From Archangium gephyra (lineage in GTDB: Bacteria; Myxococcota; Myxococcia; Myxococcales; Myxococcaceae), in NCBI RefSeq assembly GCF_001027285.1, contig NZ_CP011509.1, forward strand, positions 8,084,501 through 8,148,500: a stretch of DNA of 64,000 bases, written 5' to 3'. The notes under the pieces are model-generated. The model was not told the DNA's origin and did no database searches. It was given only the letters and a program-made list of their open reading frames with translations. Of this stretch, positions 8,568 to 16,901 are shown piece by piece (positions within the stretch are counted from its first letter, which is position 1; every line of letters begins with the position of its first letter). A program made the position numbers and the translations under genes.

Positions 8568-11180
8568 ATGGTCCCTCCCCTCCGTTCCTGGCCCCATCTG
8601 CATTCGCTGTCACGCCTCCTCGTCCCCCTGCTTGGACTTGCCCTGTCCGTGACGGAGGCAGCCGCGGCGACGCGGCCCTCGCTGGTGAATACACGCATCT
8701 CGACGCCCTTTGGCTCCAACGGCCACACCTCGAGCCTGGATGGCCGGCTCTTCATCGGCAACGTGGGGGAGGATCACGCGACGACGACCACCACCTGGAG
8801 GGCTCGCGTGTTCCGGCCCGAGGCGGTGACCTACGACGCCGAGGGAAAGCCGGGCTTCTCGAGCGCCTTCTCTCCCGGAAAGACGCTCCAGGTGAACAAC
8901 GGGGAGAACGCGCTGGCCTTCTGCTTCCTCAACCCGGCGCAGCCCTACACGCTCAGCAGCGGCGTCGCCGTCTACCAGCCCTTCATCTTCGACTCGATGA
9001 TGTTCAACGGCCCGAATCGCTTTCGCCGCCGGACCGCGGAGGTCCGGGTCAGCCAGCCCTTCACGGTCCAGGCGGAGATCGCCTCCTTCTCCACGGGGCC
9101 GCTGGAAGAGCTGAAGACCGTTTCGGGCGCCCCCATCCTGGGCATCGAGCCGACGATGACCTCCGACGGGCGGCTGCTCCTCTTCCAGGGCGGTCCCCTC
9201 AACAACGGCGCCATCGACTACCTGATGTACAGCTACAACCCGACGCCCTGCGCCGCCTCGGGATGGAGTGAGCCCCGGCCCCTGTCCATGATGTTCAACG
9301 ACCCCCACCCGGGTCTCAAACGCTACCCGATGGCCTGGCAACGGATGAAGGCGGCCACCGGCGAGGACTTTGGTGACACCGTCGCTGGCGGCAATCTGAT
9401 TCGTGCCGCCTATCCCTGGGTGGACCACGAGGGCCGCAACGTCCTCTATGCCGCCGTCGGGTTCACCGGGGCCGCGGGCGGGCGCCGCGAGGCAATGAGC
9501 CTGGTGGGCGCGGACACGGGGTGGATCGCCCATCACCTCGACGGGAGCCTCAACACCGACCGGCAGGACATCGCTCACCTCTTCTACTCGGGCCCCATGT
9601 GGAACTTCGAGCAGGAGCGCGCTCCCTCCCAGAACTTCCCGCCGGGCTCGAGCAACGAGACCCGCTTCCTCCCCGTCACCAAGACGCACGACGTGCTCTC
9701 GCTCTTCGGCAGCAACACGGCGGACTACAACGAGGTGGACCTGGGAGAGTTGCTCAATCCCTTCCAGCTGCTCTTCCTGCCCATGAACGAGCTGGTCACC
9801 CGGGCGGGAACGTATGACTTGACGCGCACGCCCGATGGCGCGGGCCGCTTCTACACGGGCACGCTCGTGGGCACGGCTCAGATCTCCGAGAAGAACGACG
9901 TGACGCAGCCGCCCTCGGGCTCCTTGTGGGAGCCGCACGGCAAGGGCAAGGCCCTCGTCCTGCCCGGTGGCGGCGCCGCCACCGTGAACCTGACCGACTC
10001 CACCAACAGCATTCCAGGCGTCGGGGCAACCGTGCGTGGCTTCACCGTGCAGCTCGCCCTCCGCCCGGACCCCGCCATCAACCAGGGCTGCACCGGCAAT
10101 CCCTACCGCTACCTCCTGGCGAAGCCCGGGGGCCTGGATCTCATCTACGAGGCGAACGGCGCGGTGCACATGTCGTTCGTGATCAATGGACAGCGGGTCC
10201 GCCTGGGGTTCAGTCAGCCGCTGCCCAAGGGCGTCTGGACGCACCTGGCCTACACCTGGGATGGGGTTACGGGACAGTTCGGCGAGTACATCAACGGCAA
10301 GGCCACGGGACGCGTGCTGCCCACCGCCCCCGGTACCCTCCGGTTGGGCACGGGGACGCTCTCCATTGGCGCGGGCACGAACCTCGACACCCAGAGCTGC
10401 CCGGCCAACGGGGAGGGCTCGTTCAAGGGCTTCATCGACGAGGTGCGTTTCTTCACGAATGCGCGCTCCAACCGCAGCATCTGCCTGACGACTCTCGGAG
10501 CGGACTGCAAGGAGGCCGCCATCCAGGAAGAGCCCACCGGGGGCCAGTTCGTCATGAATCAGCAGCACCCATCCTGCAACAGCCTGCCGGCGCTGGGCTC
10601 GCAGGCGTGTGCCGTGTCCATGCACCGCGTCTGCGCACAGCGTGGAGCCGATGACGCACTGAGCAGCGCCACCAACTTCTACGAGACCCTCCAGCAGGTC
10701 ATCGGCAACCGCCCGCCCATCTCCCTGCTGGGAGTTCCCGCCTCCGCCAGCAGCACGGAAGTCGGCGTGGCGTGTGCGCCCATCCAGCACCAGAGCCTGG
10801 GGGTCACTTTCGAGGAGCTGGCGCGCCGTCACTCGGGTTGCACCGATGATCGGGTCTCCATGTCCAGCGACTGCACCGCCGCCGCCCACCGGTGGTGCCA
10901 GGGCCTGGGGTGGACGACTGGAATGATCTTCGAGATGACCTCGCGGCCGTGGGTGGGCTGCTTCAATTCGGGGCTCATCCAGGATGTTGCCCGGTCGCAG
11001 CTCGGGCCCGTCTCCAACGCGGGCAGCCTCACCTCCGGGGAATCGCGGCTGGAGGTCAGCAAGTGGTGTCAGGCGCGCGGTTACGGCGCGGGGGTCATCC
11101 AGGAGCTGCCCAGCACCACCACCGCCCACGTCCACTGCTTCCAGCCCGCGGTGACCCAGACCTGGAAGTTCGTTCCCTGA
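8568..11180 (+). CDS. Large secreted protein with LamG-type lectin domain
   Basis: This 870-residue exported protein has a signal peptide of about 33 residues ending EAAA. Its N-terminal 440 residues have repeated 'beta-propeller-like' blocks (for example GIEPTMTSDGRLLLFQGG). A concanavalin A-like/LamG domain follows at about 480-640 (PGGGAATVNLTDS, GFTVQLALRPD, WTHLAYTWDG, GFIDEVRFFT). The C-terminal 200 residues are Cys-rich with three similar W/C motifs. AAGGAG eight bases before the ATG fixes the start. LamG domains bind carbohydrate or protein ligands, so a surface-adhesion or polymer-degrading role is plausible but not shown. No glycosidase catalytic motif was recognised. Confidence 0.75.
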   Translation: MVPPLRSWPHLHSLSRLLVPLLGLALSVTEAAAATRPSLVNTRISTPFGSNGHTSSLDGRLFIGNVGEDHATTTTTWRARVFRPEAVTYDAEGKPGFSSAFSPGKTLQVNNGENALAFCFLNPAQPYTLSSGVAVYQPFIFDSMMFNGPNRFRRRTAEVRVSQPFTVQAEIASFSTGPLEELKTVSGAPILGIEPTMTSDGRLLLFQGGPLNNGAIDYLMYSYNPTPCAASGWSEPRPLSMMFNDPHPGLKRYPMAWQRMKAATGEDFGDTVAGGNLIRAAYPWVDHEGRNVLYAAVGFTGAAGGRREAMSLVGADTGWIAHHLDGSLNTDRQDIAHLFYSGPMWNFEQERAPSQNFPPGSSNETRFLPVTKTHDVLSLFGSNTADYNEVDLGELLNPFQLLFLPMNELVTRAGTYDLTRTPDGAGRFYTGTLVGTAQISEKNDVTQPPSGSLWEPHGKGKALVLPGGGAATVNLTDSTNSIPGVGATVRGFTVQLALRPDPAINQGCTGNPYRYLLAKPGGLDLIYEANGAVHMSFVINGQRVRLGFSQPLPKGVWTHLAYTWDGVTGQFGEYINGKATGRVLPTAPGTLRLGTGTLSIGAGTNLDTQSCPANGEGSFKGFIDEVRFFTNARSNRSICLTTLGADCKEAAIQEEPTGGQFVMNQQHPSCNSLPALGSQACAVSMHRVCAQRGADDALSSATNFYETLQQVIGNRPPISLLGVPASASSTEVGVACAPIQHQSLGVTFEELARRHSGCTDDRVSMSSDCTAAAHRWCQGLGWTTGMIFEMTSRPWVGCFNSGLIQDVARSQLGPVSNAGSLTSGESRLEVSKWCQARGYGAGVIQELPSTTTAHVHCFQPAVTQTWKFVP

Positions 11181-11189
11181 CCCGGCGTG

Positions 11190-11213
11190 GCCCCGGAGCG
11201 TAGGCCTCGGGGC
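11190..11213 (+). terminator. Putative terminator after LamG gene
   Basis: GCCCCG and CGGGGC (11190-11195 and 11208-11213) form a perfect 6-bp stem nine bases after the stop codon, flanked by further CCGG pairing. No long U-tract follows. Confidence 0.4.
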
Positions 11214-11403
11214 ACCGGCGGTGGGCCGCTACCTCTTCCTGGCGATGTCCACGACTCGAAGAGCCGCGGCTCATTGAAGGTCAATTGTAACATTCCGGCC
11301 AACGGGGATGTGCGGGGGCCCCTCTGGGGCTGAGTGTTGAGTGGGAATTTCCGCCGGCCTGGCAACTCGCTCGGTGGGCGCGGCGCTCCGGTAGAATGGA
11401 GCC

Positions 11404-12048
11404 ATGCTCTTCGGAAAGAAGGAGCCGCCCTCGCGTTCGGAGCTCATCGTCGAAGCGGATCGCGCTCGCTCCAAGGGCAAGCTCAAGAAGGCGATCGCTG
11501 GATACCGAAAGGCGCTGGAGCTGGAACCGAAGGATCCGGCCGTGCACGTGAAGCTGGCACCGCTGCTGGCCCGGGTGAACGAGGGCGAGGCCTCGCTCCA
11601 GAGCTTCCGCACGGCGGCCCAGGCCCACCTGGACAAGGGATTCGCGGACAAGGCGCTGGCCGTCTACACGCAGGCGGCGGAGACGTTCCCGGCGCAGGTG
11701 AACCTCTGGCAGCAGGTGGCGCAGATGAACCTCGCGCGGGGGCGCCGCGCGGATGCGGTGAAGATGCTCCTGCGGGGCCGGCTCCACCTGCGCGCCAAGA
11801 ACGAGCGCCGCGAGGCCATCGCCCTGCTGAAGGAGGCGCTCGCGCTGGAGCCCACGCTCTTCGATCCGCGGCTGGACCTGGCGCTGCTGCTGGCCCGCCA
11901 GCGGCAACAGGCCGAGGCGATGGCACTGCTCGAGCCGATGGTGAAGGCCGTGAAGGGCGTCCAGCTCCGCCAGGTGCGCTGGACGATGCTCCGGGTCGCT
12001 CCGAGCCTGGGCGCGCTGTGGCGCTGGCTGCGCGCCACGCCTGGGTGA
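11404..12048 (+). CDS. TPR-repeat protein
   Basis: This 214-residue soluble protein is built of about four to five TPR-like helical hairpins. The first, GKLKKAIAGYRKALELEPKDP at about residues 24-44, is a near-consensus TPR, and others lie around 70-100, 105-125 and 135-165. There is no signal peptide or membrane segment, so it is probably cytoplasmic and acts as a protein-interaction scaffold. GGAG four bases before the ATG supports the start. It stands alone between the LamG gene and a convergent membrane-protein gene, so no partner can be named. Confidence 0.8.
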   Translation: MLFGKKEPPSRSELIVEADRARSKGKLKKAIAGYRKALELEPKDPAVHVKLAPLLARVNEGEASLQSFRTAAQAHLDKGFADKALAVYTQAAETFPAQVNLWQQVAQMNLARGRRADAVKMLLRGRLHLRAKNERREAIALLKEALALEPTLFDPRLDLALLLARQRQQAEAMALLEPMVKAVKGVQLRQVRWTMLRVAPSLGALWRWLRATPG

Positions 12049-12125
12049 CGCCAGGTCGCGGAGCCGCTGCTCCTGTCACCGCCCCACCGGGGACACGTTG
12101 AACAGCTGGAGCAACGCACCCCCTC

Positions 12126-12172
12126 GCCCTCCGAGGGAGGGCAGGAGGACGAGAAGTAACGACCGTCCTCCT
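12126..12172. terminator. Pair of hairpins between convergent genes (bidirectional terminator)
   Basis: Two perfect stems lie side by side: GCCCTCC-GAG-GGAGGGC at 12126-12142 and AGGAGGAC (12143-12150) with GTCCTCCT (12165-12172). They sit between the stops of the TPR gene and the convergent spermidine-synthase-like gene and probably end transcription from both sides. Confidence 0.5.
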
Positions 12173-12203
12173 GGGGTGCGGGGGAAGCGGGCTCACGTCG
12201 AGC

Positions 12204-14732
12204 TCAAGGAGCCGGAGCGCCCTTGAGCTTCTCTGTCTTGGCGAGCAGGCGTTCGAGGTCGGCGCGAAGAGGCTCGGCCTGGCTCGCACCCGCGGCGACG
12301 GCCTCGGTGAGCGCCGAGATCGCCTCCTTGAGCTTGCGTTGGCCGGCCAGGCGGGCGCCACGGACATGCGCTGCTTCTCCGGGCCCCTCCACGCCCCGAA
12401 CGGGTAGCTCCGCTTGCCCCACCGACCCGATCGCCTGCAACAGCTCGCGCTGCTGTGACATGGGGAAGACATTGCCGCGAGGCGTGGAGTACTCGAGATA
12501 GAGGTTGTCGTCCGTCGAGACGAACCCCGAGGGCCGTCCCGACGAGCCCGTGGCCATCTGCTGCTGGATGTACGCCTCGACGCCCTGCTCGTTGAGCAAG
12601 GCCTCTCCGGCGAGCATCATGAAGTCGCTGGCCGGGACGTTGTTCGCCGCGAAGGAACCTCGCAGCTTTGCCGAGAGCTCACGAATGCGCGCGTAATCCA
12701 TCACGAGTGGCTCGCGCGAGGCGATGATCTGTCCTTGCCGCCCGCCATAGAAGAGCGCGACGTGCGGCAACTCCTGGCGGACGGTGTGGAGGATGATGGC
12801 CAGGTCCCGAGGGGTCATGTGGTGCAGCTGCACCCACTGCTGCAACACCCCCTTGGGCCGCAGATGGTTCTTCACCAACGCGTAGAACTCGCGATTGTAG
12901 AGGTCCGCTTCGCCGGCGATCCAGATGCTGGTGACCTCGATGGTGATCAGGTCATACACATGCTCGCTGAGCATCAGCATGTTCCGTCCGTCGGCGTAAT
13001 GAACGTGCACGCGCGGCGAATCGAGAGCCCCCTTGTTCACCTCCTGGAAGTGCTCACGTGAGGCGCGCAAGATGTCCGGCGACAGCTCGGCGGCATCGAT
13101 CCGCTGATAGGGCGATGCGGCGAGCACGGCGACCGAGGTGCCGGTGCCCACGCCAATGAGCAGGGCCCGCTCGAAGCTGTCCTGGAACAACAATGGAATC
13201 TGCGAGAACCGGACCTGCGCCACCAGCTCGCCGCCGTTGTTTCCCTGGAACTTGCCGTTGCTGAGGAGCACCTTGCGCGGTGGCGCTTCGCTGTATTGCA
13301 CCACCGTCGTCATTCCCGATTGCACACTCTCGGCGGAGTACAGCAGCTTGCCCCCCTGGAAGTACTGCGAGAGGAAGTAGACGTTTTCGCCAGACGTGAG
13401 CCGCAGCATGTCCCAGCCAGGAAGCGCGAACCCGGCCACCATGACCACCACCGCCGCTGCCATGAGCCTCGGACGGCCACGAAAGCAGAACAACGCGATG
13501 AGACAGCCCGCGGCGACCAGGACGAGCAGCGTGCCCCTGCTACCGAGGAGCGGCAACACGCCGAACCCGGTCACCAACGAGCCGAGAACAGCGCCTCCGG
13601 TGTTGAGCGCCGTCATCCCACCCACCGCATGCCCAAGCTCTCGATTGGCGGCGGCGACGCGCAAAAGCAGAGGGAAGAAGACGCCCAACAGCAACGCTGG
13701 AGGGAGCAGGACGACGGCGGCGGCCACGAACCGCACCAGCTCTCGTCCGCCGAAGGTCGTCACGTGGGGGCCGACCGACGAGAAGACCCCTGGAATCTTG
13801 TCCCACAGCGGAAGCGTCACCAGGACGGCCACCGACACCGAGAGTTGCACGTACCCGATGTGACGCCACTCGACCGAGGGCAGTTTCAACCGTGAGATGA
13901 TCGCCGACCCCAGCATCAGCCCGAGCAGGAACAGGGACAGCATCATGCCGAAGGCGTAGGCGCTGCTCCCGATGACCAGGCCGTTGAGCTGCGTCCAGAC
14001 GACCTCATACGCGAACACCGAGAACCCCGACCACGCCGCCGCCGCCAGGAGCACCCGGTTCGCGAGAGGCGGTGTCGCGGCGTCCTGCGCGGGAGACGGC
14101 GCGCCTTGTTCGTCGCGCAAGACAAGAGCGATGGCTCCCGCGATCGCGCTGAAGGCGGCACCGAGCCACAGGGTCTTCGACAGCCCGAGGTTCGGCAGCA
14201 GGAGATACGTCGCCGACAGCGAGCCGAGAAACGCGCCCAGGAGGTTCAGGGTGTAGAGCGTCGTCGTCGCCCGGGCCACCTCCGCCGCGCCGACGAGCTT
14301 CGAGACCGCGCGAGCCATCGCGGGAAGCGTGCCGCCCATCAACAGGGTGGGCGGCAGAGCGAACAGCAGCGCCAGGAGCAGGCGGAGGACGATCAGCCGG
14401 GTCGCGTGAGGGTCCACGCCGCTGGCCAGCCGCACGAACACGCCGGAGACGAGCGCCGTCAGCACCGGCGTGAGCAGGGCGTACACGGCGATGCCAAGCT
14501 CGAGCGCACCATACAGGCGCAGCGGACGGGCCACCCGGTCCGCGAGCGCGCCGAACAGCCGTGCACCGAGGGCGATGCCCCCCATATAGGCGGCGAGCAC
14601 CGTGGCGGACGCGAACGTGGTCACGCCGAAAACGCGGGAGAACTCGCGCTGGAGCGCGACCTCGTAGATGAGCCCGGCGATGCCCGAGAAGGTGTAGAGC
14701 GTGAGCAGCTGCAAGCGCGAGGTCGCTTTCAT
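12204..14732 (-). CDS. Fused membrane (MFS-like) / spermidine synthase-like protein
   Basis: This 842-residue protein has about a dozen hydrophobic helices within residues 8-440 (for example LYTFSGIAGLIYEVALQREF, typical of this fused family). A SpeE-like Rossmann domain follows at about 460-690. The SAM/dcSAM-binding loop LLIGVGTGTS is at 525-534, a conserved acidic residue is in DAAELSP (~549), and ADGR is at 580-583. The last ~100 residues form a helical, TPR-like tail. True spermidine synthases use putrescine and decarboxylated SAM. In these membrane fusions the catalytic residues are often altered and the substrate is unknown, so polyamine synthesis or polyamine export-coupled modification is only possible. 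The ATG at 14732 begins directly at the first helix. Confidence 0.85.
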   Translation of the reverse strand: MKATSRLQLLTLYTFSGIAGLIYEVALQREFSRVFGVTTFASATVLAAYMGGIALGARLFGALADRVARPLRLYGALELGIAVYALLTPVLTALVSGVFVRLASGVDPHATRLIVLRLLLALLFALPPTLLMGGTLPAMARAVSKLVGAAEVARATTTLYTLNLLGAFLGSLSATYLLLPNLGLSKTLWLGAAFSAIAGAIALVLRDEQGAPSPAQDAATPPLANRVLLAAAAWSGFSVFAYEVVWTQLNGLVIGSSAYAFGMMLSLFLLGLMLGSAIISRLKLPSVEWRHIGYVQLSVSVAVLVTLPLWDKIPGVFSSVGPHVTTFGGRELVRFVAAAVVLLPPALLLGVFFPLLLRVAAANRELGHAVGGMTALNTGGAVLGSLVTGFGVLPLLGSRGTLLVLVAAGCLIALFCFRGRPRLMAAAVVVMVAGFALPGWDMLRLTSGENVYFLSQYFQGGKLLYSAESVQSGMTTVVQYSEAPPRKVLLSNGKFQGNNGGELVAQVRFSQIPLLFQDSFERALLIGVGTGTSVAVLAASPYQRIDAAELSPDILRASREHFQEVNKGALDSPRVHVHYADGRNMLMLSEHVYDLITIEVTSIWIAGEADLYNREFYALVKNHLRPKGVLQQWVQLHHMTPRDLAIILHTVRQELPHVALFYGGRQGQIIASREPLVMDYARIRELSAKLRGSFAANNVPASDFMMLAGEALLNEQGVEAYIQQQMATGSSGRPSGFVSTDDNLYLEYSTPRGNVFPMSQQRELLQAIGSVGQAELPVRGVEGPGEAAHVRGARLAGQRKLKEAISALTEAVAAGASQAEPLRADLERLLAKTEKLKGAPAP

Positions 14733-14813
14733 TCCGCCGCGACTGTAGCGTGCGTCACAGGGCGAACCAACCTGAAGAGAACGAGCTCATGGGGCGCTCT
14801 GGAGCAAGGCCGT

Positions 14814-15707
14814 TCAGGGATCCACGTGTCCCGCGAGGCCGGCGGCCAGCGCATCGAAGACGATGCGGCAGCGCGGGGTCGACCTCAGGTTCTCGTGCAT
14901 CGCCAGCCACGTCCCGAGCTTCAGCTCGAAGGCGTCCGGAAGCACGCGGACGAGGTCCCGGTCCCGCTCCGCCAGCGCGACCTGGCAGGTACCGATCCCA
15001 AAGCCGGCCCGGATCGCCGCCAGCTGGGCGAGGTCGCTGTCGGTCCGCAGCGCGAAGCGGCTCACGTCGAACTTCGGGATTCTCTTGAGCATGCTCCGGA
15101 TCGCCGGCGTCTCCCGGTCGAAGCCGATCACGCTGTGGGTGGCGAGGTCCTCGAAGCGCTTGGGCGTGCCCCGTCGAGCCAGGTAGCGCCGATGGGCATG
15201 CAGCCCGACCGTGATGGCGCCGAGGCGCTTCACGACCAGGGCCTCCTGGCCCGGCTCCACCATCCGGACGGCGATGTCGGCATCACGCCGGAGCAGGTTC
15301 TCGACGGCGTTCGAGAGCGCGAGCTCGATGACGAGCTCCGGATACCGCTCGCGCAGGGCCGCCAGGATGGGCGGCAGGACCTCGACCCCCACGACCTCGC
15401 TGGCGCTCACCCGGACGGTGCCCTTCACGGCGCTCCCCTGCCCCGAGGCGGCCCGGAGCAGGGACGCCGCCGTCGACGACAGCGCCTCGGCGTAGGGCCG
15501 CAGCTCCAACGCCGCCTCCGTGGCGGCGAGGCCCTGGGGCGAGCGGGTGAAGAGCTGGAAGCCGATGGCCTGCTCGAGTGCTTCGATGTGCCGCCCGATG
15601 GTGGGCTGCGTGAGCCCCAACGCGCGCGCGCCGCCGGACAGGGATCCTTCCTGGAGAACAGCCAGGAAGGTCCGGTAGAGGTCCCAGCTCGGCTCGGCAT
15701 GGCTCAT
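14814..15707 (-). CDS. LysR-family transcriptional regulator
   Basis: This 297-residue regulator has an N-terminal winged helix-turn-helix at about residues 5-65 (FLAVLQEGSLSGGARALGLTQPTIGRHIEALE) and a LysR substrate-binding domain at about 90-290. It is transcribed away from the epimerase/dehydratase gene at 15802, the usual arrangement for a LysR regulator and its target. The start at 15707 was chosen because the conserved DNA-binding domain begins within ten residues. A longer in-frame extension upstream would run through the intergenic region and into the other gene. A palindrome overlaps its start codon. The effector is unknown. Confidence 0.9.
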   Translation of the reverse strand: MSHAEPSWDLYRTFLAVLQEGSLSGGARALGLTQPTIGRHIEALEQAIGFQLFTRSPQGLAATEAALELRPYAEALSSTAASLLRAASGQGSAVKGTVRVSASEVVGVEVLPPILAALRERYPELVIELALSNAVENLLRRDADIAVRMVEPGQEALVVKRLGAITVGLHAHRRYLARRGTPKRFEDLATHSVIGFDRETPAIRSMLKRIPKFDVSRFALRTDSDLAQLAAIRAGFGIGTCQVALAERDRDLVRVLPDAFELKLGTWLAMHENLRSTPRCRIVFDALAAGLAGHVDP

Positions 15708-15719
15708 ACATTCATGTAT
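15706..15719. promoter_or_regulatory. Palindrome overlapping LysR start codon (candidate LysR operator)
   Basis: ATACAT-TC-ATGTAT is a perfect 6-bp inverted repeat in the 94-base gap between divergent lysR and epimerase genes. Its AT-rich dyad has the shape of a LysR recognition box, in an otherwise GC-rich stretch. It overlaps the lysR start codon, so binding could both repress lysR and control the divergent gene. Confidence 0.5.
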
Positions 15720-15801
15720 AGCGACCCCACGATTTTGAGCAATGGCGTTCAACCGTCCCGGAGGCGATGTTCTTGTCGTCGGCAACGAACGGAGACCGCA
15801 C

Positions 15802-16803
15802 ATGAACCAGAATCGGAATGCACTCGTCCTTGGCGTGACTGGCGGTATCGGTGGGGAGGTCGCACGGCGGCTGAAGGCGCGCGGCTGGACGGTCCGGGCC
15901 CTGCACCGCGATGCCGCCAGGGTGGCGGCTGGCAATCGCGCACAGAACGGCATCACCTGGCTCCAGGGGGATGTCATGAACCCCGAGGACGTCGTGGCCG
16001 CGGCGCGAGGCGTGTCCCTCATCGTTCACGCGGTGAACCCGCCTGGCTACCGCAACTGGGGCGAGCTGGTGTTGCCCATGCTGGACAGTACGCTCGCGGC
16101 GGCGCGGGAGACCGGCGCCCGCGTCCTCCTGCCGGGGACCCTCTACAACTACGGACCCGACGCGTTCCCGGACGTGGAGGAGACGTCTCCCCAGAAGCCC
16201 GTCACCCGCAAGGGCGCCATCCGGGTCGAGCTGGAGCGCCGCCTGCGTGCGGCCGCCACGCGCGGCGAGGCGAAGGTGTTGATCGTCCGCGCCGGTGACT
16301 TCTTCGGGCCCGAGGCAGGCAACAATTGGTTCGCGCAGGGATTGATCAAGCCCGGTCAGCCCGTCACCACCATCAACGATCCGGGCAAGCGGGGCATCGG
16401 TCACGCCTGGGCCTACCTCCCGGACGTCGCCGAGACCATGGTCCAGCTGGTGGAGCGGGAGGAGGCGCTCGAGGCCTTCTCGACGTTCCACATGCGTGGC
16501 CACTGGGACGACGACGGAACCCGGATGATCGCCGCCATTCGCGCGGCCGTCGGCCAGCCGGGCCCGAAGGTCCGCGCCTTCCCCTGGTGGCTGCTGGGAC
16601 TGGCCTCTCCCTTCGTGCCGCTGTTCCGGGAGATGAAGGAGATGCGCTACCTGTGGGAGACGCCGGTCCACATGAACAACGCGCGCCTCCTGGCCGTGCT
16701 CGGCGCGGAGCCCCACACGCCACTCGAGGAAGCCGTCCGGACCACGCTGGTGGGGCTCGGCTGCCTGACGGCCAGGACCGAGCCCCTGGCCGTCATGGCC
16801 TGA
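15802..16803 (+). CDS. NAD(P)-dependent epimerase/dehydratase-like oxidoreductase (atypical SDR)
   Basis: This 333-residue Rossmann protein has a dinucleotide-binding glycine motif (LGVTGGIGGEVARRL, residues ~10-24). A second segment, DVMNPEDVVAAARGVSLIVHAV, is typical of NAD-dependent epimerases. The active-site YxxxK of classical SDRs is replaced: LYNYGPDAF stands near where the Tyr would be, so it fits the atypical/extended 'NmrA/epimerase' groups. The ATG at 15802 has GGAGA six bases upstream; an earlier in-frame ATG at 15742 lies before it. It is divergent from a LysR regulator that probably controls it. The substrate is unknown. Confidence 0.85.
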   Translation: MNQNRNALVLGVTGGIGGEVARRLKARGWTVRALHRDAARVAAGNRAQNGITWLQGDVMNPEDVVAAARGVSLIVHAVNPPGYRNWGELVLPMLDSTLAAARETGARVLLPGTLYNYGPDAFPDVEETSPQKPVTRKGAIRVELERRLRAAATRGEAKVLIVRAGDFFGPEAGNNWFAQGLIKPGQPVTTINDPGKRGIGHAWAYLPDVAETMVQLVEREEALEAFSTFHMRGHWDDDGTRMIAAIRAAVGQPGPKVRAFPWWLLGLASPFVPLFREMKEMRYLWETPVHMNNARLLAVLGAEPHTPLEEAVRTTLVGLGCLTARTEPLAVMA

Positions 16804-16901
16804 GCCTCGGTTGCGGCGGTGAAGTCCTTCGAAGCCTTCGATTTTCCTGATTATACTGGAATCCTCGGTATTTTCCTGGAAGCGAAAGGATGGAGACTCG
16901 A

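Noticed and set aside
12126-12172. Possible small RNA between TPR and spermidine-synthase-like genes
   Set aside because: Two perfect hairpins between convergent stops are explained better as terminators; no promoter is visible.
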